Shown: piece after piece, positions 24,364 through 32,683 of the stretch | How the letters are laid out: every line of letters starts with the position of its first letter | How positions within the stretch are numbered: the stretch's first letter is position 1 | The notes under the pieces: generated by a model | The model's input: only the letters and a program-made list of their open reading frames with translations | Told to the model about the DNA's origin: nothing | Database searches by the model: none | Translations under genes and position numbers: made by a program | Source of the DNA: a virus | DNA length: 64,000 nt | IMG/VR virus record: IMGVR_UViG_3300025704_002294 | Coordinates: 1-64,000 of that record | Reading direction: 5' to 3' (one strand)

Positions 24364-25742
24364 GCGATATAAAAAATTACAACGAAGAAACACAAGAACT
24401 GTTTTTAAGATTCTTATTAAGTGATGCAGACTTGTTTGCAAGGTGCCAAAGCATCGTGCAACCTGAGTATTTTAATTTAAAATACAGGTCAGCAGTAGAT
24501 CTTTTTAAGAGCCATAGCGAAAAACATAATTCAATTCCAACTCCAGAACAAGTAAGTGCTGTAGCAGGCATACAACTAGAGCCTATTCCCAATGTTACGG
24601 TCGATCATCACAATTGGTTTATGAATGAATTTGAAACTTTTTGTAGACATAAAGCATTAGAAAAAGCAATTATTGAAAGCACAGATTTATTAGAGAATCA
24701 AGACTATGGAACTGTAGAAAATAAAATTAAAGAAGCAAGCCAAGTAGGCCTAGTTAAAGATTTAGGATTAGAGTATTTTGAAGATCCAAAGGCAAGACTA
24801 CAATGGATCAAGGAACAAGCAGGTGCAATAAGCACAGGCTGGAAAGGAATAGATCACAAACTGTATGGCGGACTTAATCGAGGAGAGATCACTATCTTTG
24901 CAGGTGGTTCAGGTGCAGGTAAAAGTTTATTCTTACAGAATTTTGCAGTAAATTGGGCACTTGCAGGAATGAATGTTGCTTATATTAGTTTAGAACTTAG
25001 TGAACAGTTAATAAGTATGCGTCTAGATGCAATGGTCAGTGGATATAGCACAAAAGATGTTATGCGTAATATGGATGATGTGGACTTAAAAGTGCGTATG
25101 AAAGCCAAAGGTGCTGGTAGGCTTAGAGTAAAACAAATGTCCAATGGTGTTAATTGTAATGATCTAAGAGTATTTTTACGAGAATATGAAATTGCTAGTG
25201 GAGAAAAGATCGATTGCTTACTTGTTGACTATTTAGATCTTATGATGCCTATTAGTAATAAAGTAAGTGGCAGTGATTTGTTTATTAAAGACAAATATGT
25301 ATCTGAAGAGTTGCGTAACTTAGCAATGGAAAGAGATTTGCTAATGGTAACAGCATCGCAGTTAAACAGAGGTGCAGTAGAAGAAATAGAATTTGATCAC
25401 CATCATATTGCAGGTGGTATTAGTAAAATACAAACAGCAGATAATGTTGTAGGTATTTTCACAAGTAATGCTATGAGAGAACGTGGTAGATATCAAATAC
25501 AGTTTATGAAAACAAGAAGTAGTAGTGGTGTAGGCAGTAAAGTAGACTTAAAGTTTTGTCCAGATACATTGCGTATTGAAGATCTAGAAGAAGGCGATGA
25601 AGATGCAATGACAATGACTACAACAGGATTGGTAGATCAATTAAAACGCAGTAACTCTATTAAAGCAGATGAAGAAGAACCTAAGAGCACAATTGACCAA
25701 GCACTTAACATGCACGAATTCTTAAAAAAGAACGACTTCTAA
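24360..25742 (+). CDS. 41: Replicative DNA helicase gp41 (DnaB-like)
   Basis: 460 residues, close to T4 gp41 (475). The N-terminal helical domain (1-about 130) is followed by the RecA-like motor with Walker A GGSGAGKS (182-189), a YISLEL motif, Walker B LLVDYLDLM and a DNA-facing TASQLNR. The last 60 residues are acidic and flexible. It forms hexamers that unwind 5'-3' ahead of the leading-strand polymerase and stimulate primase. It overlaps the upstream SGNH-like gene by 4 bases. Confidence 0.95.
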   Translation: MSDIKNYNEETQELFLRFLLSDADLFARCQSIVQPEYFNLKYRSAVDLFKSHSEKHNSIPTPEQVSAVAGIQLEPIPNVTVDHHNWFMNEFETFCRHKALEKAIIESTDLLENQDYGTVENKIKEASQVGLVKDLGLEYFEDPKARLQWIKEQAGAISTGWKGIDHKLYGGLNRGEITIFAGGSGAGKSLFLQNFAVNWALAGMNVAYISLELSEQLISMRLDAMVSGYSTKDVMRNMDDVDLKVRMKAKGAGRLRVKQMSNGVNCNDLRVFLREYEIASGEKIDCLLVDYLDLMMPISNKVSGSDLFIKDKYVSEELRNLAMERDLLMVTASQLNRGAVEEIEFDHHHIAGGISKIQTADNVVGIFTSNAMRERGRYQIQFMKTRSSSGVGSKVDLKFCPDTLRIEDLEEGDEDAMTMTTTGLVDQLKRSNSIKADEEEPKSTIDQALNMHEFLKKNDF

Positions 25743-25743
25743 T

Positions 25744-25751
25744 GATAAATA
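25744..25751 (+). promoter_or_regulatory. Late promoter with leader and SD
   Basis: GATAAATA overlaps the region just after the gp41 stop. GGAGAT follows, ahead of a GTG start at 25782. Confidence 0.6.
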
Positions 25752-25781
25752 GTAGTAAAGTATAACACCACTGGAGATATT

Positions 25782-26051
25782 GTGGCCAAGCATAGAAGCA
25801 TATTAGAAGAATTGAATAAAATTTCAGTCGACAAAAGCAAAGATTACGTTGTTGAAAACCGTGCAGAGCATGTTATAGCAAGTGCTATCAACTTGTTAGA
25901 GCAAATCGACAGAAACTATACATTAGAAGAATCAAAGAACTTAACTAATAGGCTTATAAACAGCATAAAGCACCGTGACCCTTCAAAGTTTTCCAGAGGT
26001 ATTAAAAAGATTATCAAGGAAAATTTGAAGGAGCAATCGAGTGAAGATTGA
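25782..26051 (+). CDS. Small conserved late protein (start of internal-protein block)
   Basis: 89 residues with a GTG start preceded by GGAGAT. The N-terminus KHRSILEELNKI and the motif ENRAEHVIASAINLLEQI give a compact helical protein of a type common in T4-like marine phages. The C-terminus is basic then acidic. It overlaps the next gene by 11 bases. It heads a late block of proteins with probable head-targeting peptides, so a virion location is plausible. No activity can be assigned. Confidence 0.6.
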   Translation: MAKHRSILEELNKISVDKSKDYVVENRAEHVIASAINLLEQIDRNYTLEESKNLTNRLINSIKHRDPSKFSRGIKKIIKENLKEQSSED

Positions 26052-27801
26052 TCACTTAGTATTAAAAGAAGACAAAAGAGGCCAACAGTATAAAGTTGAG
26101 TTTAAAACCAATCCTACCACTGGTAAAAAGGGTTATAGGTATTTTTATATAGATCAAGAGACTCAAGATTGGACTCCAATACCTGATAATCATCCTTTTT
26201 ATCAAATAAAAAGAGGAACAAGAGAACAACTTATAAAGCGGAAGCCTAACGAAAAAAATAATCCATGGATTGGAAATGCAGAGATCCGAAATATAAATGG
26301 AACAAATAAAAGTGACGGGACTGCAGAATACGATTTAAAAACTAATGGTTGGAACATTAAGGATTATCCTGCAGGACAAGGAGATATGGAAGGGAAGCCA
26401 CTTACAGGATTAACACTACAAAGTGTTTGGAATCAACTAGGTGTGGGCATTGGTGGAACTACTAAAACTTTAGATATCAAAAAAAACAAACTTACCGGAA
26501 AGCATGGCAAAATTAATAGTTATTTTACTGGAGCGTCAGGTGGTTATGCACAGACAACTAGAAAAGATGCATCTAAATCAGCATTAAATAAATTATTTGT
26601 TGCAGGAGGAGTTGCGGCAATGGATAAATTAGGTATGTATGGTAACCCTAATATTCAAAGACAAATAGCACTTGAACCTGAACTTAAAAACATATTAGAT
26701 AAACAAGTTAAACTTGGCTTAGGCCCATTATTGCTACAATACTTAAAGAAAGTAGATGTAATTTTACGAAACTCAAAGGTAAAAATGCAACAAGTTGCTC
26801 AAGAATCTATTTCTGAAGCACCTAAACAAGATTTCTTACCATCAGATGAAGAGTATGACGATGATTTTATACCTATGCCGGATGAAGAGACTGAAGAACC
26901 AGAGCAATCACAAATAGAAAAAGAACAAAACGAAATTGCGGCTCAGGCTCTAAAACAAATAAATGATGAACTAGATGCTATTGCTAGAAGCGGATGGAAA
27001 GATGCGACTGGAACCCCAATTGGTGTTAATAGTCAAGACACAATTGTGCTGTGGAAATCAATAGTTGATAAAGGACAATATGTGCCTGCAGTTAGATATC
27101 TTTCTAAAGTAGTTCCACAGTATAACCAAAAAGCAATGGATTTAGCGGCACTTAGTAAAGCAGACTATTTTGCAGATAAAGAAATTAGAGACGAATTTCT
27201 ACAAAAACTTAGTCCGGAAGAATTTGACGATTATAAAAAATTAACAAAATCACAAGCAGATAAAAAATATGGCGAAAAGTTAGGTGATATTAAAAGTTTC
27301 CAGAAATGGAAAGCAGAAAAAATTGGCGACAATACATTACCAAGAGATCGACAATATAAGTTTTATAATCCAAAATATGATGATAAGGAGCCTGGTGATA
27401 GAGCATTCCGACCAAATAAAGATCAAAAACAACAACAGCAACAAACTGATGATGCCTTTAAGGCGAACTTTCAAAATAAACTAGATTATGCTAAAGCAAA
27501 AAAATTCGACCAAGAACAATTTCTCCCAAGCGATGGAGATCAAATGGATCAAGCACCTTTTCCATCATTTAATGATTGGATAAAGTTAGCATCAGTTAAT
27601 TTGAATCCAGGTTCAACAGTTAATTTTATATCTAAGCATGAAACATCAAAAGGTAAAAGAATTACAGCAATAGTTCAGCCTAAACCAACAAACTGGAATT
27701 ATGGTATTGGTTTTGAATATGTAAAATCTATAAAAACTAAAGACAATCCTAATCCTGGCCCTAATCCTTATCCTATTGCAAAACATAGGTTTATCAAATG
27801 A
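26041..27801 (+). CDS. Large late protein of unknown function with prohead-protease-type sites
   Basis: 586 residues with a GTG start. The N-terminus reads MKIDHLVLKED, with an LKE site at 8-10, and there is a strong ISE|A site at 257-259|260 followed by an acidic stretch. The first 250 residues look folded (YFYIDQETQDWTPIP, GGVAAMDKLGMYG). The middle is acidic and flexible, and KQQQQQ follows near 465. Cleavage at ISE|A would release two products. No catalytic family is recognised. ATGA coupling joins it to the KWDG ligase-like gene. Head location is inferred from the motifs. Confidence 0.55.
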   Translation: MKIDHLVLKEDKRGQQYKVEFKTNPTTGKKGYRYFYIDQETQDWTPIPDNHPFYQIKRGTREQLIKRKPNEKNNPWIGNAEIRNINGTNKSDGTAEYDLKTNGWNIKDYPAGQGDMEGKPLTGLTLQSVWNQLGVGIGGTTKTLDIKKNKLTGKHGKINSYFTGASGGYAQTTRKDASKSALNKLFVAGGVAAMDKLGMYGNPNIQRQIALEPELKNILDKQVKLGLGPLLLQYLKKVDVILRNSKVKMQQVAQESISEAPKQDFLPSDEEYDDDFIPMPDEETEEPEQSQIEKEQNEIAAQALKQINDELDAIARSGWKDATGTPIGVNSQDTIVLWKSIVDKGQYVPAVRYLSKVVPQYNQKAMDLAALSKADYFADKEIRDEFLQKLSPEEFDDYKKLTKSQADKKYGEKLGDIKSFQKWKAEKIGDNTLPRDRQYKFYNPKYDDKEPGDRAFRPNKDQKQQQQQTDDAFKANFQNKLDYAKAKKFDQEQFLPSDGDQMDQAPFPSFNDWIKLASVNLNPGSTVNFISKHETSKGKRITAIVQPKPTNWNYGIGFEYVKSIKTKDNPNPGPNPYPIAKHRFIK

Positions 27802-29054
27802 GAATCAATGAAGTATTAAAATTTTCAATACAGAAAATTATCTGCGAAGCAGATGGTAAAAATACTCATTTAGAACATCTAGAAGATCATATTTTTAATC
27901 AGGGATACAAAGGAGCCAAAGAAGCAGTAAATTATCTATACAGTTTATATGAAATGCTGGAAGGAAATGCAGATGCACCAGTATCAATGACAACTAAATG
28001 GGATGGTGCTCCGGCAATTATTGCAGGTAGAGATCCAGCAACTGGTAAATTTTTTGTGGGCACCAAAGGTGTGTTTGCAAAAAATCCTAAAATGAATTTT
28101 ACAGATCAAGATATAGAAGAAAATCATCCTGCAGAAGGATTACAACAAAAACTTAAAGTTGCACTAAAATACTTAAAAGGACTTAATTGGAATACAGTTG
28201 CACAAGGCGACATGTTGTTTACTAAAGAAGATATACAGGAAACAACTATAGACGGCGAGCAAGTTTTAGTATTTAAGCCTAACACTATTGTATATGCAAC
28301 ACCAACAGATTCAGAACTGGCAAGTAAGATTAAAAGTGCTGAAATAGGAATTGTGTGGCATACCGAGTATATAGGTGGTCCAACACTTGCAGATGTTAGA
28401 GCAAAATTTGGTTTTGATAGTAGTGTTTTAGGAAATACTTCCAAGGTCTGGCACAGAGATGCAATTATACAAGATCTAAGTGGCACAGTTACATTTACAA
28501 AAGAAGAAAGTAACAATGTAATGAGTGCTATTAGTGATGCAGATTCTTATCTAAAGAAGATAGATGCTAATACATTTAAGTGGTTAGATCAAGGCAATGA
28601 TTTAATAGGCAAAGACTTCTTACAACAATTAAAAGCACATGTAAACAATAACATCAGAGCAGGTGCATTTGATGAACCTACAAAATTTGCACAAAATTTT
28701 GTGCAAAAATACACAGACTTTATGCAAAAGAAAATAGATGGTTACAAAACAGCAAAGAAACAAGACGAAGCAACAGAACTTTTAGTAAAAGGTGTTAGAT
28801 TTATTAAAGAAAATGCAATTCAAGTTGTTGCTGTATATGATTTATATTTGAAACTAATAGAAGCAAAAGTAAGAATTATTAAAAAGTTGGAACAAATTAG
28901 CCAAATTCCAACATTCAAAGAAACAGAAAGTGGATACGAAGTAACCGGGGAAGAAGGTTTTGTTGCTGTAGATAGAAACGGTAACGCAGTTAAATTAGTA
29001 GACAGGCTGGAGTTTAGTAGACTAAACTTTGGCACAGGAGCACCTGGGGCATGA
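27798..29054 (+). CDS. Ligase-like nucleotidyltransferase family protein with cleavable N-terminus
   Basis: 418 residues. The N-terminus MRINEVLKF resembles a head-targeting peptide, followed by an ICE|A site (15-17|18). TTKWDGAPAIIAG (65-77) matches motif I (KxDG) of ATP-dependent ligases and capping enzymes, with Lys67 the candidate nucleophile. Plausible later motifs are FVGTKGVF (86-93), GDMLF (137-141) and GIVWHTEY (184-191). The C-terminal 200 residues are helical. Many T4-like phages carry a similar uncharacterised protein. If real, it would join or adenylylate a nucleic acid end or another substrate, perhaps after ejection. Motifs III-V are imperfect, so the enzyme class is tentative. 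Confidence 0.55.
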   Translation: MRINEVLKFSIQKIICEADGKNTHLEHLEDHIFNQGYKGAKEAVNYLYSLYEMLEGNADAPVSMTTKWDGAPAIIAGRDPATGKFFVGTKGVFAKNPKMNFTDQDIEENHPAEGLQQKLKVALKYLKGLNWNTVAQGDMLFTKEDIQETTIDGEQVLVFKPNTIVYATPTDSELASKIKSAEIGIVWHTEYIGGPTLADVRAKFGFDSSVLGNTSKVWHRDAIIQDLSGTVTFTKEESNNVMSAISDADSYLKKIDANTFKWLDQGNDLIGKDFLQQLKAHVNNNIRAGAFDEPTKFAQNFVQKYTDFMQKKIDGYKTAKKQDEATELLVKGVRFIKENAIQVVAVYDLYLKLIEAKVRIIKKLEQISQIPTFKETESGYEVTGEEGFVAVDRNGNAVKLVDRLEFSRLNFGTGAPGA

Positions 29055-30187
29055 TGAATACTATGACATTAGATCAGATGATATCAAAGTTAAAAAAAGA
29101 TATGGATAAAACTGGAACTGGTAATAATTTTCATCCAGATTGGCTTGGCTGGGTAAGTCAAAATAAAGTTTTTAAATTAAAAAATATTAATATAGACTCT
29201 GTATCTCCTGCAGATGGTTGGCAAGGAAATAAAGATAACATAGATAACATGTTTACGAGTAATTTAAGTGATGCTCCTATCATTGTAGTTCATAAAAATG
29301 GCGGCATTATTGATGGCAATCATAGACATCAAGCATTAAAGAAACAAGGTGCTAAAACAATACAAGCCTATGTGGGCGAAGGTAAAATGGATTTAACATT
29401 AGTAAATCAAGAAATATCAGAAGCAAGGTTGTATAGAACAACCAATGGCTTTAAAAATCTAACAGGTCGCGACATAGCAAACCTTTTATATCTACATACA
29501 TTATCTTTATACATGATGTTACAAGACGACAGCAGTGAAAAATATGCAGTTGCATACGCAAAGCAAACATCACAGTATGGGTATTTTTCTTTGATGCGAA
29601 CACATGGCACTGACATTTACATGTTAGCATACGCAACTAAGAATCCAGATAACAGATATATTTCGTTTAAGAATAATAGACAAAGCAGAGAGTTCTTAGA
29701 CAAATTAAGATTTAACGAAAGACAGTTTCATGCCTTTATATCAAAAATGGGCAGACGTGCAGATAAAAGAAATGAAGCACTATCTTTCTTTATGCGATTA
29801 GAAAATCAATTGAAAATTACAGATTCTAGATATAAAAGTTATAGACGAATGGTGCTAAGTTGGGGCAAATTAAGATATAGTTCAAAACAACTAGTATTAA
29901 CAAAACTTACCCAAGAAATTAGACGTTTAGGAAGAGGAAGCGAACTAATGACTCCTATGAGTAATATGGTTAAAGATCGTGGATTAAAAGTTTCTTCAGA
30001 CTATAAAGAACCTAGAACTAGTTTAACTAGAAGAGTTGCAACAGCGGCCGCAGGTGCAGTAGCAGGAAGATATCTAGGAAAGAAAATTGCACAGAAGACA
30101 GGAGCCAATGTTGATAAATATAAGAAAGCAGGAACAGGAATCGGTGCAATAGCAGGTTACTGGGCAGGTGGACGTAATAAGCAATGA
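29051..30187 (+). CDS. ParB/sulfiredoxin-like domain protein
   Basis: 378 residues. The N-terminal domain (about 35-115) contains APIIVVHKNGGIIDGNHRHQ, the ParB/Srx-like core with D-G-N-H-R. A central ISE|A site (122-124|125) separates it from a helical domain (ARLYRTTNG onward), so proteolysis would split the two. The C-terminus (about 325-378) is basic and Gly/Ala-rich with a short hydrophobic stretch (AVAGRYLGKKIAQKTG, AIAGYWAGG), possibly membrane-active. Starts at 29051 and 29054 are equally possible. ParB-like folds can be nucleases or NTPases; the activity is unknown. It overlaps both neighbours. Confidence 0.6.
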   Translation: MMNTMTLDQMISKLKKDMDKTGTGNNFHPDWLGWVSQNKVFKLKNINIDSVSPADGWQGNKDNIDNMFTSNLSDAPIIVVHKNGGIIDGNHRHQALKKQGAKTIQAYVGEGKMDLTLVNQEISEARLYRTTNGFKNLTGRDIANLLYLHTLSLYMMLQDDSSEKYAVAYAKQTSQYGYFSLMRTHGTDIYMLAYATKNPDNRYISFKNNRQSREFLDKLRFNERQFHAFISKMGRRADKRNEALSFFMRLENQLKITDSRYKSYRRMVLSWGKLRYSSKQLVLTKLTQEIRRLGRGSELMTPMSNMVKDRGLKVSSDYKEPRTSLTRRVATAAAGAVAGRYLGKKIAQKTGANVDKYKKAGTGIGAIAGYWAGGRNKQ

Positions 30188-30819
30188 AAATAAAAGATTT
30201 TATAACAGAAAATACACCAGACTCAGTAAAGTCTGACTCAAATAAAGTTGCAGACTTAGTTAGATCTGGGCAAGATATCAATTTGGCCGTAGATACATAT
30301 AGAAATATTCATAGTGGACAATTAGATTATGACGCGGCTTTTTCTAAAGCATCTCAATCTAGATCAGGCTCTAACGAGCCTACTTCAGTAGGCAATACCG
30401 CCGCTATGAATAAGAAAGAAATAGATGCCCTAGTTAGTAAGCAAGTTCAAGATAAATTAAATAAAAACGCCACTGCTAAAAAAGGATTAGGCGGTGAAAT
30501 ACAAAAAGTAAAAGTTGAACCTTCGAGAAGTGAAGAGATGCCAGGTCAATATGTTACAGATCCAAAAACAGGTGCTTTAGTTCCTTCTAAACGTGCTTTT
30601 AGAGGCAATCAATACACAGGAGGAATACCAGGTCCTACTAAAGCAATTCAGAAAGCAAAAGACATTATAGATGATCCTTTATCTTTTATTACTAATCCTT
30701 TAGGTGCAACTGATACAGACGATGCTATAACTAAAGGCTCAGACCTTGGCAGAAGACTATTTACACCCAGAACGGGAATTAAGAAGAGCTCTAAATTATC
30801 TATCCGGTCTCCGCAGTAA
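30184..30819 (+). CDS. Probable internal head protein with capsid-targeting-like peptide
   Basis: 211 residues. MKIKDFITENTP is the closest match in the window to the T4 internal-protein targeting peptide (MK-x-x-x-F-I-x-E), with ITE at residues 7-9. The rest is hydrophilic and low in structure, rich in Lys, Ser, Gly and Asp, with a basic C-terminus (RTGIKKSSKLS). That is the composition of DNA-associated internal proteins. It is ATGA-coupled to the ParB-like gene. No enzyme signature. Packaging inside the head is a prediction. Confidence 0.55.
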   Translation: MKIKDFITENTPDSVKSDSNKVADLVRSGQDINLAVDTYRNIHSGQLDYDAAFSKASQSRSGSNEPTSVGNTAAMNKKEIDALVSKQVQDKLNKNATAKKGLGGEIQKVKVEPSRSEEMPGQYVTDPKTGALVPSKRAFRGNQYTGGIPGPTKAIQKAKDIIDDPLSFITNPLGATDTDDAITKGSDLGRRLFTPRTGIKKSSKLSIRSPQ

Positions 30820-30854
30820 ACTCCAAAATTTAAGACTATTATTTTATTATTTTT

Positions 30855-30862
30855 GATAAATA
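30855..30862 (+). promoter_or_regulatory. Late promoter with leader and SD
   Basis: GATAAATA, then a leader of about 35 bases with AAAGGAGA before the ATG at 30906. Confidence 0.7.
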
Positions 30863-30905
30863 AATGTAATAGAGTGTTTTAACGAACACAAAAAAGGAGA
30901 TTAAA

Positions 30906-31250
30906 ATGGCACAATCAAAAGGAAATGGAGCCGGTGTTGCCCAGTTTGTAACTGGAACATTAGTTTCAAATCATAATTTACAATCAGTCCTAATTGACAC
31001 AGGTGCAAACCTGCAAACAGAAGATGATGCAACAAGAGAAGCAGTAGAAAGAGCATTAGGTTTTATACAACCACTTATGTATGTTATACCATCAGCAAGT
31101 AATGGTGAAATACATGCTATAGTTGATGCAAGTCAATTTGACGCGGCGTCTTTACAGAAACAAATCAGAGCAATTGGCACTGACGATGTAAACAGTTATA
31201 ACTTTGCAACTGCAACTGTAACAGCAGGAACAGGAATGGTTATTAGTTAA
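30906..31250 (+). CDS. Small abundant-type virion protein 1
   Basis: 114 residues, neutral, rich in Ala, Thr, Val and Asn, beginning MAQSKGNGAG. It is a stand-alone late unit with a late promoter, an excellent AAAGGAG ribosome site and a strong intrinsic terminator right after the stop. That arrangement fits a protein made in large amounts, such as a head decoration, tail tube or fibre-cap subunit. The compact alpha/beta look (LGFIQPLMYVIPSASNGEI) does not match a family I can name. Confidence 0.6.
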   Translation: MAQSKGNGAGVAQFVTGTLVSNHNLQSVLIDTGANLQTEDDATREAVERALGFIQPLMYVIPSASNGEIHAIVDASQFDAASLQKQIRAIGTDDVNSYNFATATVTAGTGMVIS

Positions 31251-31272
31251 TTTTAAATTAATTTAAGAAAAA

Positions 31273-31299
31273 ATGGCGGTTTTAACTGCCATTTTTTTT
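31273..31299 (+). terminator. Intrinsic terminator
   Basis: A stem ATGGCGGTT/AACTGCCAT (one G-T pair) with a tight T-rich loop, followed by a run of eight T. It ends the unit at 30906-31250. Confidence 0.85.
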
Positions 31300-31308
31300 G
31301 GGTTTTTT

Positions 31309-31316
31309 GATAAATA
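31309..31316 (+). promoter_or_regulatory. Late promoter with structured leader
   Basis: GATAAATA. The leader contains CACTTCGGTG (UUCG tetraloop) flanked by CATTA/TAATG, then AAAGGAG before the ATG at 31380. Confidence 0.65.
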
Positions 31317-31379
31317 TTATTAACAACGCATCATTAGACACTTCGGTGAAGAATTTAATGATCAAAAAGGAGATTAAAA

Positions 31380-31649
31380 ATGGCACAAACGGATAGAAGA
31401 GCGGCGGCAAGCGGCGAGTTTATTGGTAAGGACGTATTCCTTAAAAGTTTCCAACAACAATCAGGAAACATTTCAGCAACTCAACTTACTTCATTAGTAA
31501 GCACAGTTCAAAGTTTAAACCTTTCAATTTTAAAAATAGGTAGTTTTACAGCAGGAACTTCAGACACAGTTAAAATGATTGTTGAAGGTGCAGACAACTT
31601 AGCAAACGGTGACATAGCGGCACACGTTATTGCTGACGTATCGTTCTAA
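31380..31649 (+). CDS. Small abundant-type virion protein 2
   Basis: 89 residues, starting MAQTDRRAAASGEFIGKD. It is Ser/Thr/Ala/Val-rich with a likely beta C-terminus (AAHVIADVSF). Like its neighbour it has a private late promoter, a strong AAAGGAG site and a UUCG-loop terminator. The two may be a pair of decoration or tail proteins, but they share no clear sequence similarity beyond the MAQ start. Function unknown. Confidence 0.6.
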   Translation: MAQTDRRAAASGEFIGKDVFLKSFQQQSGNISATQLTSLVSTVQSLNLSILKIGSFTAGTSDTVKMIVEGADNLANGDIAAHVIADVSF

Positions 31650-31667
31650 GTTTTTATAACTTAATTT

Positions 31668-31695
31668 AAAAGCACTCTTCGGAGTGCTTTTTTTT
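31668..31695 (+). terminator. Intrinsic terminator with UUCG loop
   Basis: AGCACTC-TTCG-GAGTGCT with flanking A's and a following T-run: a textbook rho-independent terminator. Confidence 0.95.
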
Positions 31696-31717
31696 GGCCC
31701 CATGGTCGACAACTTCT

Positions 31718-31725
31718 GATAAATA
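31718..31725 (+). promoter_or_regulatory. Late promoter with leader and SD
   Basis: GATAAATA, a short leader with AGGAGA, then the ATG at 31748. Confidence 0.7.
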
Positions 31726-31747
31726 GTGTAATATACAGGAGACACAC

Positions 31748-32152
31748 ATGAGTTTAACAAGAAGTGGCGCAATGGGTAGTTCTGAAGTTGTTTCAGGCAA
31801 CATAGAATTTTTTACATTGTTTACAATGTTAGACATTACACAAACAGGCGATTACAATGACAACAGCCAAAAAGATTTCGAAAGTGTTGTCCAAGTAATA
31901 GGATTAAGAGCAATGCCTGTAGTGATGAATGAACCCGTAGAACTTAGCGGTTCTGGGGCATTTGTTTTAGAAAATTATGGAGCACCAACATTAACAGGAG
32001 CAGGTTGGATATTTAAATTTGCTTTTGAAAGAGAAGGAGTGCATACTATAACTACTTTGACAGATGAATTAAACGGAATAGTATTGAATAGTGGAACAAT
32101 TGATACTAAAATTTCAGTAAATATGGAATTTACTAAACAAGATTTATTATAA
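31748..32152 (+). CDS. Late structural-type protein
   Basis: 134 residues, beta-rich with alternating hydrophobics (VVQVIGLRAMPVVMNEPVEL, then WIFKFAFE) and Thr-rich ends. This resembles tail or head-tail connector beta-sandwich proteins. It opens a late operon with its own promoter, followed 10 bases later by a holin-like gene. No T4 gene is recognised. Confidence 0.55.
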   Translation: MSLTRSGAMGSSEVVSGNIEFFTLFTMLDITQTGDYNDNSQKDFESVVQVIGLRAMPVVMNEPVELSGSGAFVLENYGAPTLTGAGWIFKFAFEREGVHTITTLTDELNGIVLNSGTIDTKISVNMEFTKQDLL

Positions 32153-32162
32153 GAGATAAACG

Positions 32163-32402
32163 ATGCCAAGAAAATCAGAACCAGATAAAAACATAAAACC
32201 TTATGTTGAGTCAGGTAATATAGAAGCACATATTATTGCTGACATGCTAAGAATAGAAAGCATTACAGCAGAGTTACGAGAGTTTAAAGAAACAACAAAA
32301 AGCAGATTAGACAAATTAGAAAGTTGGATAATTGCTATCGTTGGATTAACATTTACTTCGTTGGTTAGTATTATAATAGGAATAGTAATTAATTTAATAT
32401 GA
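32163..32402 (+). CDS. Small coiled-coil membrane protein (XhlA/holin-like)
   Basis: 79 residues. A hydrophilic N-terminus is followed by a coiled coil (about 30-52, ELREFKETTKSRLDKLE) and one C-terminal membrane span (about 55-79, with IAIVGLTFTSLVSIIIG). This is the plan of XhlA/hemolysin-type phage membrane proteins that help holins act. A membrane anchor for a virion or lysis function is the alternative. It overlaps the next gene by 4 bases. Confidence 0.6.
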   Translation: MPRKSEPDKNIKPYVESGNIEAHIIADMLRIESITAELREFKETTKSRLDKLESWIIAIVGLTFTSLVSIIIGIVINLI

Positions 32403-32680
32403 TTTTAGAAGAAATAACAAAAGATATAATAGTCGAAAACAGAATGGTCTGGCGTAAGATGGGCAACAAAGTTGTCCGTGCTGTTCGATGCACATCTGGC
32501 AGACGTAAAGGTCGTGTTGTTTCTAAATCGCAACAATGTAGTGCGCCTATTAATATGAAAAAGCGAATGACTATTAAAAAGACAAGAGCAAAAATGGGCG
32601 GAAGAATTGCCAGAAAAGCACAAAGAACTAAACGTATGAATCCTGCTAGTCGAAGAGTAAGATCATTGAATAAGAGATGA
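32399..32680 (+). CDS. Small highly basic internal-protein candidate
   Basis: 93 residues, about one third Lys/Arg, with three Met-Lys/Arg-rich patches (KKRMTIKKTRAKMGG, RKAQRTKRM). The N-terminus ILEEITKDIIVEN carries an IVE site at 11-13, like a short targeting peptide. A CTSGRRKGRVV block with a second Cys about 15 residues later could form a small zinc knuckle. Charge and size suit DNA condensation inside the head. The same style of basic block recurs in the SOD fusion. It lies 3 bases before the giant gene. Confidence 0.6.
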   Translation: MILEEITKDIIVENRMVWRKMGNKVVRAVRCTSGRRKGRVVSKSQQCSAPINMKKRMTIKKTRAKMGGRIARKAQRTKRMNPASRRVRSLNKR

Positions 32681-32683
32681 TAA

